Positions 34,794 to 44,700 of a stretch of DNA of 64,000 bases are shown piece by piece. The DNA is taken from positions 1,612,001 through 1,676,000 of the forward strand of contig OY969786.1 of assembly GCA_963703075.1 (NCBI GenBank). The letters run 5' to 3'. The translations under genes were made by a program, and so were the position numbers. This stretch comes from Korobacter sp963703075. Lineage in GTDB: Bacteria > Acidobacteriota > Terriglobia > Terriglobales > Acidobacteriaceae. Under the pieces are notes generated by a model. The model saw only the letters and a program-made list of their open reading frames with translations. It searched no databases and was not told the origin of the DNA. Within the stretch, counting starts at the first letter, position 1. Every line of letters begins with the position of its first letter.

Positions 34794-34863
34794 GCAGGCA
34801 AAGAAAGAACCAGCCATGGGCAAGCAAGGTACGGCAGCTGGTTTTACACGGGGAGAGGTTGTG

Positions 34864-35112
34864 ATGACTTGCGCCGAATTTCAAAAGGTACTGCCTGACA
34901 TCATCGATACGGGTGGAAGTGAACAGGAGCAGGAGCATCTGCGGACCTGCCACATCTGTTCCGATCTTGTGCGGGACTTGAAGTACATTGTCGAGCAGGC
35001 CAAACTTCTGGTACCGATGGAAGAGCCGGATCCGCGCGTGTGGAACAACATCCAGCATTCCATCGAGCACGAAGAACTGGCCAAGCCCCACCAGGCGAAA
35101 CGCAGTTTCTGA
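34864..35112 (+). CDS. Zinc-binding anti-sigma factor (zf-HC2)
   Basis: The protein has 82 residues from ATG 34864, after GGGGAGAGG; an in-frame ATG at 34816 lacks such a site. It has the ZAS motif HLRTCHIC (H-x3-C-x2-C) typical of anti-ECF sigma factors, and a first Cys in MTCAEFQKVLPDIID. There is no membrane segment, so it would be a soluble, possibly redox-sensitive, anti-sigma of the RsrA/ChrR kind. It is co-directional with and directly after the sigma gene. Confidence 0.88.
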   Translation: MTCAEFQKVLPDIIDTGGSEQEQEHLRTCHICSDLVRDLKYIVEQAKLLVPMEEPDPRVWNNIQHSIEHEELAKPHQAKRSF

Positions 35113-35304
35113 GGCGCGCGTCTGCTCCTCTAGCATTTGCGCGCGCATGGACCCAAACTCGCCAGCGAATAACGCTGCACGTGTAAACTTTCCCAGGTGA
35201 CCTCCTCACTTGCTGCTGCCTCTTGGTCGTGACCTTTCTTTCCGCGATGCTAAAATCCTTCCATCAGAACAACTGAAAGCGACCTGCCTCGCGACGGAAG
35301 GACC

Positions 35305-35865
35305 GTGTCTACCAACTCCATGTTTTCAAGCGCCCGATGGATCTGCCTGACCGGCTTCATGGGTTCGGGAAAATCGACCGTCGGCGCCGCTTTGGCGGAA
35401 TTGCTGGGTTGGGCCTTCGTCGATCTCGATACCGAGATAGTTCTGCAGCAGGGACGCAGCATCGCCGAAATCTTCCAGACCCTGGGTGAACCGCACTTCC
35501 GGCAACTCGAGAGTGACGTTCTTCAGCAGGTTTTTCGTCAGACGACCAGTCCCGCCGTCATCGCCCTCGGTGGAGGAACGTTCGTCCATGCCGGCAATCG
35601 CGAAACTCTCCGCTCCTTCGGCGCAATGACCGTTTACCTGGAGGGCAGCTTCGATCTTCTGCTTTCGCGTTGCTGCACCGAAGAAGGCACAAGGCCGTTG
35701 ATGAAGGATCCTGCAAAGTTCCGCCAGTTGTTCGAAGATCGTCAGGCGGACTACCGGTTGGCCGATGCCATCGTGCAAGTAGCCGGACGGTCGCCGCAAC
35801 AGATCGCCAGGGACATCGTTTCCCTGCTCACCAGCCGACACGCCAAGCCGGCCGTACCCGAATAG
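35305..35865 (+). CDS. aroK: Shikimate kinase
   Basis: Shikimate kinase phosphorylates shikimate using ATP in aromatic amino-acid synthesis. The protein has 186 residues and starts at GTG 35305, with GGAAGGA just upstream. The Walker A is GFMGSGKSTVG, the shikimate-binding Asp is in FVDLDTEI, ALGGGTF is the central loop, and the lid Arg is in TRPLM. It stands at the head of a co-directional run with asd, lysC, dapB and dapA, but promoter-like gaps suggest more than one transcript. Confidence 0.93.
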   Translation: MSTNSMFSSARWICLTGFMGSGKSTVGAALAELLGWAFVDLDTEIVLQQGRSIAEIFQTLGEPHFRQLESDVLQQVFRQTTSPAVIALGGGTFVHAGNRETLRSFGAMTVYLEGSFDLLLSRCCTEEGTRPLMKDPAKFRQLFEDRQADYRLADAIVQVAGRSPQQIARDIVSLLTSRHAKPAVPE

Positions 35866-35926
35866 TTTCTTGGTCACACGACCAAGCTGCGTTACCGTAT
35901 TGCAGCAAGAGATGGATGGAGGTTCT

Positions 35927-36670
35927 GTGCAGCAGTTGTTTCCCCCGACACGTTTTGCTCTGGTGCTCGTTGTAGGTTTTGCTTCGCTTTCTCTGTTTGC
36001 CGGTCCTAAAGACAAAACGCCCGCCGCGAAGGTCATCGATTCCGGCAAGTTCGGCATCTTTGTCAGCGGCAACCGCGTGGGAACCGAAGCCTTCACGATC
36101 GAGCAGAGCACCACCGGCAGCACCACCCACAGCGACCTCACCATCGACCAGGGAGGCACCAAGATCGAGCAGCGCTCCGACATGCAACTGGCCGCGAATG
36201 GCGACCTGCTGCACTACGAATGGAAAGAGATCTCCCCGGGGAAAGCCTCGAGCGTCGTCACACCCGACGACAAGTTTCTTCTCGAACACCTTTACAGTGG
36301 CGACAAAGCCAAGCCATTCGACCGTCCCCTGCTGCTGCCCGCCTCCACCGTGATCATCGACGATTTCTTTTTTGTTCACCGCGAATTGCTGGCATGGCGC
36401 TACATCGGCGCGAGCTGCAAGCCGACCGACGCGCAATGCACCATGACCAAGACGAAGTTCGGTGGCCTTGTACCTCACACCGCCACGCCTGTTCTCATCA
36501 ACATCGAGTACAAGGGGCCGGAGAAGGTGATGCTCAAAGGCGCTGAGGTGCAATTGCGTCGCTTCGACCTCGATGTGGACGGAGCGAAGTGGGCGATGTG
36601 GCTCGATGATAGCTACAAATTGCAGCGCATCCTCGTTCCCGAGAACAACACGGAAGTCCTGCGAGATTAG
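35927..36670 (+). CDS. Secreted hypothetical protein
   Basis: The protein has about 247 residues. The start at GTG 35927 is chosen because GGAGG ends 5 nt upstream and a signal peptide follows (FALVLVVGFASLSLFAG). An ATG at 35912 is also possible. The mature part is beta-rich (KFGIFVSGNRVGTEAFTIEQ, THSDLTIDQGGTKIEQRSDM) and ends with a strand pair before VLRD. It resembles DUF3108/DUF6134-like periplasmic proteins in feel but lacks a motif I can name. It lies between aroK and asd on the same strand. Confidence 0.75.
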   Translation: MQQLFPPTRFALVLVVGFASLSLFAGPKDKTPAAKVIDSGKFGIFVSGNRVGTEAFTIEQSTTGSTTHSDLTIDQGGTKIEQRSDMQLAANGDLLHYEWKEISPGKASSVVTPDDKFLLEHLYSGDKAKPFDRPLLLPASTVIIDDFFFVHRELLAWRYIGASCKPTDAQCTMTKTKFGGLVPHTATPVLINIEYKGPEKVMLKGAEVQLRRFDLDVDGAKWAMWLDDSYKLQRILVPENNTEVLRD

Positions 36671-36676
36671 TGACCG

Positions 36677-36701
36677 CGATTCGTTTGACTCTTACGAATC
36701 G
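36677..36701. repeat. Inverted repeat between secreted gene and asd
   Basis: CGATTCGT (36677-36684) and ACGAATCG (36694-36701) form an 8-bp stem with a 9-nt loop, 6 nt after the stop. No T-run follows. It may be a weak terminator or mRNA stabiliser. Confidence 0.4.
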
Positions 36702-36769
36702 AGTGTGCGGGCGCGGTCCACGCAGGTCTTTCCGGCTGCTCCGGATGTTACAATCCAACCAAAATCATC

Positions 36770-37825
36770 ATGCTAGATAAGAAAATTCCCATCGGTATTT
36801 TGGGGGCGACGGGCATGGTCGGGCAGCGGTTTATCCAGCTGCTCGAAGGTCACCCCTGGTTTGAGATTGTTTGGCTTGCTGCCTCGGAACGTTCCGAAGG
36901 CAAGAGCTACGCGGAAGCAGCACGCTGGCGCATGAAGACGGTTTTGCCGGAACGCATCGCGAAGATGCCGGTCTCCGCCGCCCACCCCGCCAATGCTCCC
37001 AAGGTGATTTTCGCTGCCTTGGATTCCGCACCTGCCAAAGAACTGGAACCGCTGTTCGCAGCCGCCGGCTGCGCCGTGGTCACGAATTCTTCCGCGTTCC
37101 GCATGCACCCGGATGTTCCACTGGTCATTCCCGAAGTCAATCCCGAGCACATCGCTGTCCTCGAGCTTCAGAAGTGGCGCAAGCAGTCCGGTGGATACAT
37201 CGTGACCAACCCCAACTGTTGCGCCATCGGCCTGGTCATGGCATTAGCGCCGTTGCATCAGCGCTTTCACATCGACAAGATTTTCGTCAGTACGATGCAG
37301 GCAGTCAGCGGTGCCGGGTACCCCGGCGTGCCGTCGCTCGATATCCTCGGCAACGTCATTCCGTTCATCAACGGTGAGGAGCCGAAGCTCGAAGCCGAAA
37401 CCAGGAAACTGCTCGGTACCCACGGACCTGGCGGCATCACCGATGCTCCTTTCGCCATCACCGCGCACTGCAACCGGGTTCCCGTGGAAGATGGACACAC
37501 CGAATGCGTCTCCCTGAGCTTTTCGAAGAAAACGAACGAAGCTGACATTCTCTCCGCCTGGCGTGAATATGCCGGCATCCCGCAGCAGCTGGCATTGCCG
37601 TCTGCTCCGCCCCAGGTGCTGGTATATGACGATCGTCCGGACCGTCCCCAGCCCCGCTTCGATGTTGACGCGGGCGGCGGCATGACCGCCACCATGGGCC
37701 GCCTGCGCCCATGCGGCCTGCTCGACTGGAAGTTCGTCGTACTTTCGCACAACACCATTCGCGGCGCCGCCGGTGCGGCCATCCTCAACGCCGAGCTGCT
37801 GAAGGCGAAAGGCTACCTCGCGTGA
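36770..37825 (+). CDS. asd: Aspartate-semialdehyde dehydrogenase
   Basis: Asd reduces aspartyl phosphate to aspartate semialdehyde, the branch point to lysine/DAP, threonine and methionine. The protein has 351 residues. The NADP loop is GILGATGMVGQRFIQLL at residues 9-25, and the catalytic Cys150 is in TNPNCCAIGL. Residues SGAGYPGVPSLDILGN and HCNRVPVEDGHT fit the fungal/archaeal-type Asd rather than the enterobacterial type. lysC follows after 13 nt. Confidence 0.95.
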   Translation: MLDKKIPIGILGATGMVGQRFIQLLEGHPWFEIVWLAASERSEGKSYAEAARWRMKTVLPERIAKMPVSAAHPANAPKVIFAALDSAPAKELEPLFAAAGCAVVTNSSAFRMHPDVPLVIPEVNPEHIAVLELQKWRKQSGGYIVTNPNCCAIGLVMALAPLHQRFHIDKIFVSTMQAVSGAGYPGVPSLDILGNVIPFINGEEPKLEAETRKLLGTHGPGGITDAPFAITAHCNRVPVEDGHTECVSLSFSKKTNEADILSAWREYAGIPQQLALPSAPPQVLVYDDRPDRPQPRFDVDAGGGMTATMGRLRPCGLLDWKFVVLSHNTIRGAAGAAILNAELLKAKGYLA

Positions 37826-37838
37826 GGACGCATCCGCG

Positions 37839-39209
37839 ATGATCGTGATGAAGTTCGGCGGAACCTCCGTCGAAAGCGCGGAAGCGATCCATCGCGTCGC
37901 GAGCATCGTTCAGAACCGTCTCAACCGCCATCCAGTGGTGGTGGTCAGCGCCATGTCGAAAGCCACCGACCAACTGCTCGCCATGGCCGCCGCGGCTGGC
38001 ATCGGCGACCGGGAAAAAGCCATCGCCCTCTGCCGTACCCTGCGCAACCGCCACTCCGCCGTCGCGTCAGCACTTGTCACCGACCACTCCCACCAGATCC
38101 ACGCCAGCCTCGCTGGTGATTACGACACCCTCGAGAAGCTGCTCGAGGGCGTTTCCGCCGTCGGTGAGCTCACCCCCCGCACCCAGGACAACGTTGTCTC
38201 CTACGGCGAGCGCATCAACAGCAAAGTGGTTGCCGCCGCCTTTGTCGCACTCGGCATGGATGCCGTTCACGTCGATGCGCGGGAGTTGATCATTACCGAC
38301 GACACCTTTAGCCGCGCCATCCCCCAGACCAACGAAATCAACCGCCGCCTCGAAACCCGGCTGCTACCCCTGGTCGAAGCCGGCAAGATACCCGTGCTGG
38401 GCGGCTTCATCGGCAATACGCCCGAAGGCATCACTACCACCATCGGCCGCGGCGGCTCCGATTTCTCCGCCGCCCTGGTTGGTACCGGACTGAATGCCGA
38501 AGCCATCGAGATTTGGACCGACGTCGACGGCATGAAGACGACCGACCCGAATCTCTGTCCCGATGCCCATCGCATCAAGGTCATCAGCTTCGAAGAAGCC
38601 GCCGAACTGGCATACTTCGGTGCCAAGGTTTTGCACCCGGCCACCGTTCTTCCGGCAATCGAGAAAAATATTCCCGTCTACGTACTCAACTCGCGCAATC
38701 CCGGCAACGAAGGCACGAAGATCGTGGCCCGCGCTCCGCACTGTCGTCATCCATTCAAGGCCATCGCCGCCAAGAAGCGCATTACGGTGATCGACGTGGT
38801 CGCCGCTCGGATGCTGATGGCGCACGGTTTCCTACGGCAAATCTTCGAGGTCTTCGATCGCCACAAGTGCGCCGTCGATGTCGTTTCCACCTCCGAGGTC
38901 AGCGTTTCGCTCACCGTCGACTCGAACGAGCGCATTCCCGAAATCGCCGCCGACATGGAAAAGCTGGCCTTCGTAAAATATGCGGGACGCAAAGCCATCG
39001 TCTGTCTCGTCGGCGAGAACCTTCGCGAACGCCCGGGCATTGCAGCGCAAGTCTTCACCGCCATCTCCGATATCAACGTGCGCATGATTTCCCAGGGAGC
39101 CTCCGAGATCAACATCACCTTCGTGATCGATGAGGACGATGTTCCGGAAGCCGTGCGCCGGCTGCATGCCCAATTCTTCACCGATCTCGATCCCGAGGTG
39201 TTCGATTGA
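37839..39209 (+). CDS. lysC: Aspartate kinase
   Basis: The protein has 456 residues, a single-function aspartokinase. The start motif is MKFGGTSVESAEAIHRVA, with the second block GGFIGNTPEGITTTIGRGGS and EIWTDVDGMKTTDPNLCPDA. Two ACT-type regulatory segments follow (about 320-380 and 395-456), with DVVSTSEVSVSLTVD and INVRMISQGASEINITFVI, so lysine or threonine feedback is likely. Its stop overlaps the dapB start by 4 nt (TTGA). Confidence 0.95.
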   Translation: MIVMKFGGTSVESAEAIHRVASIVQNRLNRHPVVVVSAMSKATDQLLAMAAAAGIGDREKAIALCRTLRNRHSAVASALVTDHSHQIHASLAGDYDTLEKLLEGVSAVGELTPRTQDNVVSYGERINSKVVAAAFVALGMDAVHVDARELIITDDTFSRAIPQTNEINRRLETRLLPLVEAGKIPVLGGFIGNTPEGITTTIGRGGSDFSAALVGTGLNAEAIEIWTDVDGMKTTDPNLCPDAHRIKVISFEEAAELAYFGAKVLHPATVLPAIEKNIPVYVLNSRNPGNEGTKIVARAPHCRHPFKAIAAKKRITVIDVVAARMLMAHGFLRQIFEVFDRHKCAVDVVSTSEVSVSLTVDSNERIPEIAADMEKLAFVKYAGRKAIVCLVGENLRERPGIAAQVFTAISDINVRMISQGASEINITFVIDEDDVPEAVRRLHAQFFTDLDPEVFD

Positions 39210-39886
39210 ATCTCTTGGTGCTGGGTCGTGGAAAAACCGGATCGCTGGTCAGTGAAATCGCTCTCGAGCGCCATCACCAGGTGCGCAGCCTCGAGGAGAG
39301 CGAGAACCGCAATGCCGGCGCTCTCACCGAAGACCGCTTGCGCAACGTAGATGTCGTGATCGACTTCACCACCCCGGTGGCCGTCCTACAGAACATCGAG
39401 GCTTGTGCGCGCGCCGGCAAGAACATGGTCGTCGGCACCACCGGATGGTATGGCCAACTGGATCGCATGCGCACGCTCGTCCAGCAGCATGGCACCGGCT
39501 TTGTCTATGCCGCGAACTTCTCCTTCGGCGTGAACCTTTTCTTTGAAATCGCAAAACTTGCTGCCGACGCCTTGAAACACGGTTACAGCGGCTCGCTTGA
39601 AGAGATTCACCACGTCCATAAGCTGGACGCGCCTTCGGGCACCGCTCTGCGTTTGCAGCACATCTTGCAGGAGAACGGCGGCAAGAACCTGGAGATCGCT
39701 TCAATTCGCGAAGGCGACGCCCCGGGAACGCATACAATCATTCTCGAATCCGATTGCGACACTCTGACTCTCACGCACGAAGCCCGTTCGCGGCGCGGCT
39801 TCGCCGAAGGCGCTGTGAAAGCCGCCGAGTGGCTCCAAGGCAAAACCGGATTTTACGAGTTCCGTGAGATCTTCCACGAGGTTTGA
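39206..39886 (+). CDS. dapB: 4-hydroxy-tetrahydrodipicolinate reductase
   Basis: The protein has 226 residues, shorter than the usual 240-270. TTG 39206 overlaps the lysC stop. Nucleotide loop GRGKTGSLVSEIA is at the start, VVGTTGWYG is the central loop, and the active site is IHHVHKLDAPSGTA. The short N-terminal domain with the start NLLVLGRGKTG resembles the Acidobacteriota/Bacteroidota short form. dapA follows at once. Confidence 0.92.
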   Translation: MNLLVLGRGKTGSLVSEIALERHHQVRSLEESENRNAGALTEDRLRNVDVVIDFTTPVAVLQNIEACARAGKNMVVGTTGWYGQLDRMRTLVQQHGTGFVYAANFSFGVNLFFEIAKLAADALKHGYSGSLEEIHHVHKLDAPSGTALRLQHILQENGGKNLEIASIREGDAPGTHTIILESDCDTLTLTHEARSRRGFAEGAVKAAEWLQGKTGFYEFREIFHEV

Positions 39887-39888
39887 AG

Positions 39889-40791
39889 ATGAGATTACGT
39901 GGCTGTGGCACCGCGCTGGTAACCCCTTTCAAGCAGGATGGCAGTCTCGATCTTCATGCCCAGCGCGCTCTCGTCGAGTGGCAGATCGACTCCGGCATCG
40001 ATTTCCTGGTTCCCTGCGGTACCACTGGCGAGACGCCTACCCTCACCCACGACGAGTGGATCCAGGTCATCGAGTCGACCATTGAAGCCGCTAAGGGGCG
40101 CGTCCCGATCGTCGCCGGCGCAACCTCCAACAATACCGCCGAGGCCGTTGCGAAAGCGAAGGAAGTCGCCGCCATCCGCGGAGTCGATGCCATCCTCACC
40201 GCCTCGCCTTATTACAACAAGCCCACCCAGGAAGGCCAGTATCAGCATTTCAAGGCCATTGCCGAAGCCGTGGATAAGCCGCTGGTGCTCTACAACGTGC
40301 CCGGCCGCACCGCCGCCAACATTGAAACCGCTACCCTGCTCCGTCTCGCCGAAATTGCCAACATCGTCGCCGTCAAGGAAGCCAGCGGCAACTTGGCGCA
40401 GATCATGGAAATCTGTAACCAGAAGCCAGACACCTTCTCCGTTCTCTCAGGCGACGATGCCCTGACCCTTCCGATCCTCTCTGTCGGCGGCGTAGGCCTG
40501 ATCTCGGTCGCCTCCAACCAGGTTCCGAAAGAGCTCGCGGCAATGGTGCACGCCGCCCTGAATAACGACTGGCCCACCGCCCGTTCCCTGCACGGCCGCT
40601 TGCTCAACCTGATGAACGCCAATTTCATTGAATCGAATCCCGGCCCTGTAAAAGCTGTACTCGCCATGATGGGCCGCCTCGAAGAGGTCTACCGTCTCCC
40701 GATGGTCCCGCTTCGACCGGAGAACCGTACCCGCCTCGAAAAGATCGCCATGCAGGCCGGTGTGCTCAAGAACGCATCCGTGGCGCGCTAA
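39889..40791 (+). CDS. dapA: 4-hydroxy-tetrahydrodipicolinate synthase
   Basis: DapA condenses pyruvate with aspartate semialdehyde. The protein has 300 residues from ATG 39889, 2 nt after the dapB stop; a TTG at 39883 overlapping that stop would add two residues. Key residues are present: GTTGETPTL, catalytic Tyr in LYNVPGRTAAN, Schiff-base Lys in IVAVKEASGNL, and the GDDALTLPILSVGG loop. It ends the asd-lysC-dapB-dapA set, so all genes from aspartyl phosphate reduction to the DAP branch are together. Confidence 0.96.
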   Translation: MRLRGCGTALVTPFKQDGSLDLHAQRALVEWQIDSGIDFLVPCGTTGETPTLTHDEWIQVIESTIEAAKGRVPIVAGATSNNTAEAVAKAKEVAAIRGVDAILTASPYYNKPTQEGQYQHFKAIAEAVDKPLVLYNVPGRTAANIETATLLRLAEIANIVAVKEASGNLAQIMEICNQKPDTFSVLSGDDALTLPILSVGGVGLISVASNQVPKELAAMVHAALNNDWPTARSLHGRLLNLMNANFIESNPGPVKAVLAMMGRLEEVYRLPMVPLRPENRTRLEKIAMQAGVLKNASVAR

Positions 40792-40810
40792 CCTCAGAGT
40801 CCCAATAAAC

Positions 40811-40833
40811 AAGCGGAGTTCATAGCTCCGCTT
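40811..40833 (+). terminator. Terminator of the dapA transcript
   Basis: AAGCGGAG (40811-40818), loop TTCATAG and CTCCGCTT (40826-40833) are followed by TGT. It begins 19 nt after the dapA stop. Confidence 0.65.
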
Positions 40834-40843
40834 TGTCGCGCAA

Positions 40844-40872
40844 CAAAAAGTGCCCCTCTGGTTGGAGGGGCA
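40844..40872 (-). terminator. Terminator of the minus-strand sigma-like gene
   Basis: Read on the minus strand, TGCCCCTC (40872-40865), a short loop and GAGGGGCA (40858-40851) are followed by CTTTTTG. It lies 35 nt after the stop at 40907. Confidence 0.8.
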
Positions 40873-40906
40873 TTATGGAGAGAGTTAACTAGGGTGTAAA
40901 AGAAAT

Positions 40907-41422
40907 TTACCAGGCCATATCGGCAACCAGTTCCCGGATGCGTAGCCGGGCCTGGTGCAGGCCGTGCTTGGATTCCATTTCGCTGATGCTAAGAGTCTGT
41001 GCGACGCGAGCATGATCGTAGCCTTCCACGTCGTGCATCAGGAAAATTAACTTTTCGGTGGCGGGAAGTTGAACCACCGCCAACTCGAGGTGAACACGCT
41101 TCGTGTTCTCGCGAATGTTCAGGACCTTTGTGGCTTCCGCGCACGCCAGGGTCAGTTCCCCGATTGCGTATTCGCGGCGCAGCTCTGCGAGCAATGCGGC
41201 ATCAATCTGTTCTTCCGTCGGTGAATCGGTTCTTGCGAATGCGCGTACGAACGTTTCTTCCAGTACCTGTTCAGCCTGTAATTCGCTGCCCGTCATCCAG
41301 AACGCCATCGCATACACCCGATGCCGGTTCTCTTCATAAATACGTTTGTTGGAAACTTGCTGGAAGGACGGGAGAAAACTCATGTACTCGGAGACTGCAA
41401 CGTTCTGAACTGTGCTCGCCAT
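40907..41422 (-). CDS. Sigma-70 (ECF)-like protein, divergent
   Basis: The protein has 171 residues from ATG 41422, after AAAGGGGG; an earlier in-frame ATG at 41539 is rejected because it adds 39 low-complexity residues without a ribosome site. Region 2 is recognisable but divergent (YEENRHRVYAMAFWMTGSEL, VLEETFVRAFA). Region 4 is close to that of the sigma at 34188 (LIFLMHDVEGYDHARVAQTL compared with IIFVLHDVEGYEHNEIAEMM). No anti-sigma gene is adjacent. Confidence 0.85.
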   Translation of the reverse strand: MASTVQNVAVSEYMSFLPSFQQVSNKRIYEENRHRVYAMAFWMTGSELQAEQVLEETFVRAFARTDSPTEEQIDAALLAELRREYAIGELTLACAEATKVLNIRENTKRVHLELAVVQLPATEKLIFLMHDVEGYDHARVAQTLSISEMESKHGLHQARLRIRELVADMAW

Positions 41423-41765
41423 TCTGCCCCCTTTAGGGTTATTGGTATCTGTTTTGCTTCTTGCTTGGGCGGGCCGCTGAACATCTCTCTCGTCAGCTAA
41501 CCTCGACTTCGAGGGTTTTCTTACCCCTGTGCCTCTCATCTATTGCAATCCCGCTGCCTAACTTCCGAAAGTTGCCCGAATGCCCAAATTTCGCCCTGCG
41601 AGCTTCGGAAGCCTAAGAGAACTAAGGCCCGGGTGATACCCAATGTTTTCAGGAGGTATGTAAAACCGACCCGCTAAGCCTAGGATGGCGATAGACGGAT
41701 TCCGCAATGTGGTATGCCGATTCCCACATTTTGCCTTACGCGGGGGCTGTAGGTAGTTGTTAAGT
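41423..41765. other. Intergenic region upstream of the sigma-like gene
   Basis: No gene was found in these 343 bp. It holds a short stem, CCTCGACTTCGAGG (41501-41514), and an imperfect inverted repeat, CAATGTGG (41705-41712) with CCACATTTTG (41724-41733). It is probably the promoter region of the minus-strand gene at 41422. Confidence 0.4.
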
Positions 41766-44700
41766 CTAGGATGCGTTTGGCGCGAGAGCGGCTTTCTGCA
41801 ACCCGAGAATTCTTCGCAGCACGGTGATCAGCTCCGAAACTTGAAAAGGTTTCTCGATATGTGAAAGCGAGTGCTCTTCCAGGAACTCTCGTACCACAGG
41901 TTCGGAAGCGTGCGACACCGTGAAGACGAACCGCGAAGCCAGCTCCGGATGGTTTTTTAAGGCCCAGCGATATACGTCCGCCCCGTCAATTTCCCCCGGC
42001 ATCTTGCTGTCGATGACCACGGCATCGAATACGTGGGTTTGCATCAACTGGATGGCTTCCGCCCCGTCCTGGGCGCAATGAACCTCCGCCCCGGCGCCGG
42101 AAAGCAGTTCGCGCTCAAGATCGAGCACCGCATCCTCATCGTCGACCGCCAGGATCTTTCCGCGCAGTGCCTCGTTCGGGATCACGACCGGTGCACTCTC
42201 CTGGGACCGGGCCTGCGAGGTGAGAGGCAGCCGAACTTGAAAGACCGCTCCGCCGTCGGGATGATTGAACGCCGTAATGTCGCCGCCGTGCTCCTTCACA
42301 ATGCCGTAGCAGATACTCAGCCCGAGACCGGTTCCCTTGCCCACGGTTTTGGTCGTATAGAACGGATCGAAGATGCGCTTCGGGTCCTTGATTCCCGGCC
42401 CGGTGTCGCGGAACTCAACCACGGCAGCCTGGCGCTCCTCATCCGTCGCTGCAGTCACCCGCAGCAGGCCGCCTTTCGCACCCTCCAGCATCGAATCGAC
42501 CGCGTTGTTGATGATGTTCAGGAACACCTGTTCAAGCTGATGGGCATCCGCCACCACGTGGGGAAAGGCATCGGAAAATTCGTGTTCGACGCCAATGTTG
42601 TTCAGCTTCAGGTCGTAATCGCGCAGGGCGAGGGTTTCATCGAGCACGCGCCGCAAATCCACATCCTGTTTCAGGGGCTTGCGCTGCCGAGCGAACGACA
42701 GCAGGTTCTGCACGACCCGGCGCGTCCGTTGCGTCTGCTTGTACAGCTTCTGTACAAAATCCAGAGCACGGGTGGAGAGCGGCTCCTGCTCCAGAAGTTG
42801 GGCGTATCCCACGATCGCCGTCAGCGGGTTGTTTAGTTCGTGCGCGACCCCTGAAATCAGCTGCCCTACCGCCGACATCTTCTCGCTCTGCAGCAGCTGC
42901 TCCTGGGTGTTTCGCAAATCGTCGTAGGCCTTGGTGGTTTCTTCGTAGAGACGAACCTTATCGATCGTGGTCGCGAGCTGCCGCCCAATGGCGATCATCA
43001 GGTTCCGGTCCAGAGCTGAGTACTCTCGGGCCGTCCGGCTGCTGATGGCAATCGCTCCCAGCGGCTTCTCTCCGATCCAGAGCACAACGCACATCCAGGA
43101 GGCGATGCCGACCTCCACAAAATGCCGCCGTGCCTGCTCGGGAATCAGTTCGGCATGTTCCTCACTCAGGGCCTCGGGGTGGCTCTTTACCAGCAGCTCG
43201 TAAAGCTCCGGCGCGATCGCCAGCCGGGGAACTTTGCTCGCGAGGTTTTGCGCTCCAAAAGTCGCCCGTGCTTCTAGCACCTTTGTCGCCTGGTCGTAGA
43301 TCCAGATCGAGCCCAACTCGGCGCTGAAAAGATCCACCGTTTGCCGCATCGTGACATTCAGGATCTCGTCGAGATCGAAGGATCGCGCGCCGATCACCGC
43401 AATCGAGTTCATCGCATTGAGTTCCCGATTGCGGCGCTTGATCTCGTTCTCAATGCGTTTCTGCTCGCTGATGTCCACCAGGAAACCCTGGTAGCGAACG
43501 ATTTTGCCCGTCGCATCGCGGGTCGCAAAGCTGCTTTCCAGCACCGTCAGCGCGCTGCCATCCTTGCGCAACAACACGGTCTCGGCATTGCGGATGAAAT
43601 TATTCGTCTGGATCTCGCCCAGGATACGCTCGCGGTCCTCCGGTGTGGCGTACACCGTGCGCCCGAGATCGACGTTGAGCAGCTCGCGCCGGCTCTCGTA
43701 CCCGAGCATCCGTACAAACGCATCGTTGACTTCGAGAATGCGCCCATCCCCCGTCGTGATATACACCCCTTCGCCGACCTCTTCAAAAAGGAGGCGGTAG
43801 CGCTCTTCCGCGGCCCGCCTCTCGGTCGTGTCCTTCACGATGTGGATGGTACCCAGTTCCGTACTCCCACCCTCCGAATACGACGAAGTCGAGACCATTG
43901 AGTAGCCGCCGAAACATGGATCCGGCCGCTCAACATATTGCTCGCGGGGACCTTCACAATAGGGGCAGTGCACCGTGTGCGGAACGTTCGGCAGAACCGC
44001 GCCTATGGGCTCGTGGATCACCTCGTGGACACGTCTTCCCAGCCGCTGCAACAGCGCCCGGTTGGTCCGCATAATGCGGCCAGTATCGTCGTGCACGAGG
44101 ATGATGTCTTCAATCGAGTCGAAGGTGCTGATCCACTGCCGTTGCGAGCGCATCACCTGGGCGAACATCTTCAGGTTTTCCAGCGCAATGCCCAGTTGGT
44201 CGGCCACCGAGGCCAGGAAGCTCAGTTCTTCGGGAAGAAATGACCGCAGCTTCGGAATCCCGAGATTGATCGTGCCGATGATCGAGTTCTTGCCCTTCAC
44301 CGGCACTACCACGACGCGCGCTACGTGCATCTCCGCGAACAACGCCAAGGTGGCCGCATCGCTGTGCGAGGCTTCATAAAAGCCGGGCATGCCCTGCTCG
44401 ATCATGCGGACCGACTGGCTCTCTTCCATGCGGAGCACCCGGCGGTTGTTCAAGTAATTCTCTGAGAGCCCGATGTGCTGCTGGATTACGAGCTTGTCCA
44501 ATACCGGCTGTCGGTACCACGCGCATGATGCCCCGATGTGCATCTTCAACTGATCGAGTGCGCTCAACACCAGCGGGCCCGCTTCGTGCGTTCCGGCAAT
44601 TGTGCTGGTAATCGCATTGATGAGTTTGAGGCGCTCGGTGCGCTCCCGCGAGTGATCGAGCACGATCACCAGCATGCTCAGTCCCAGCAGCAGCTCGATC

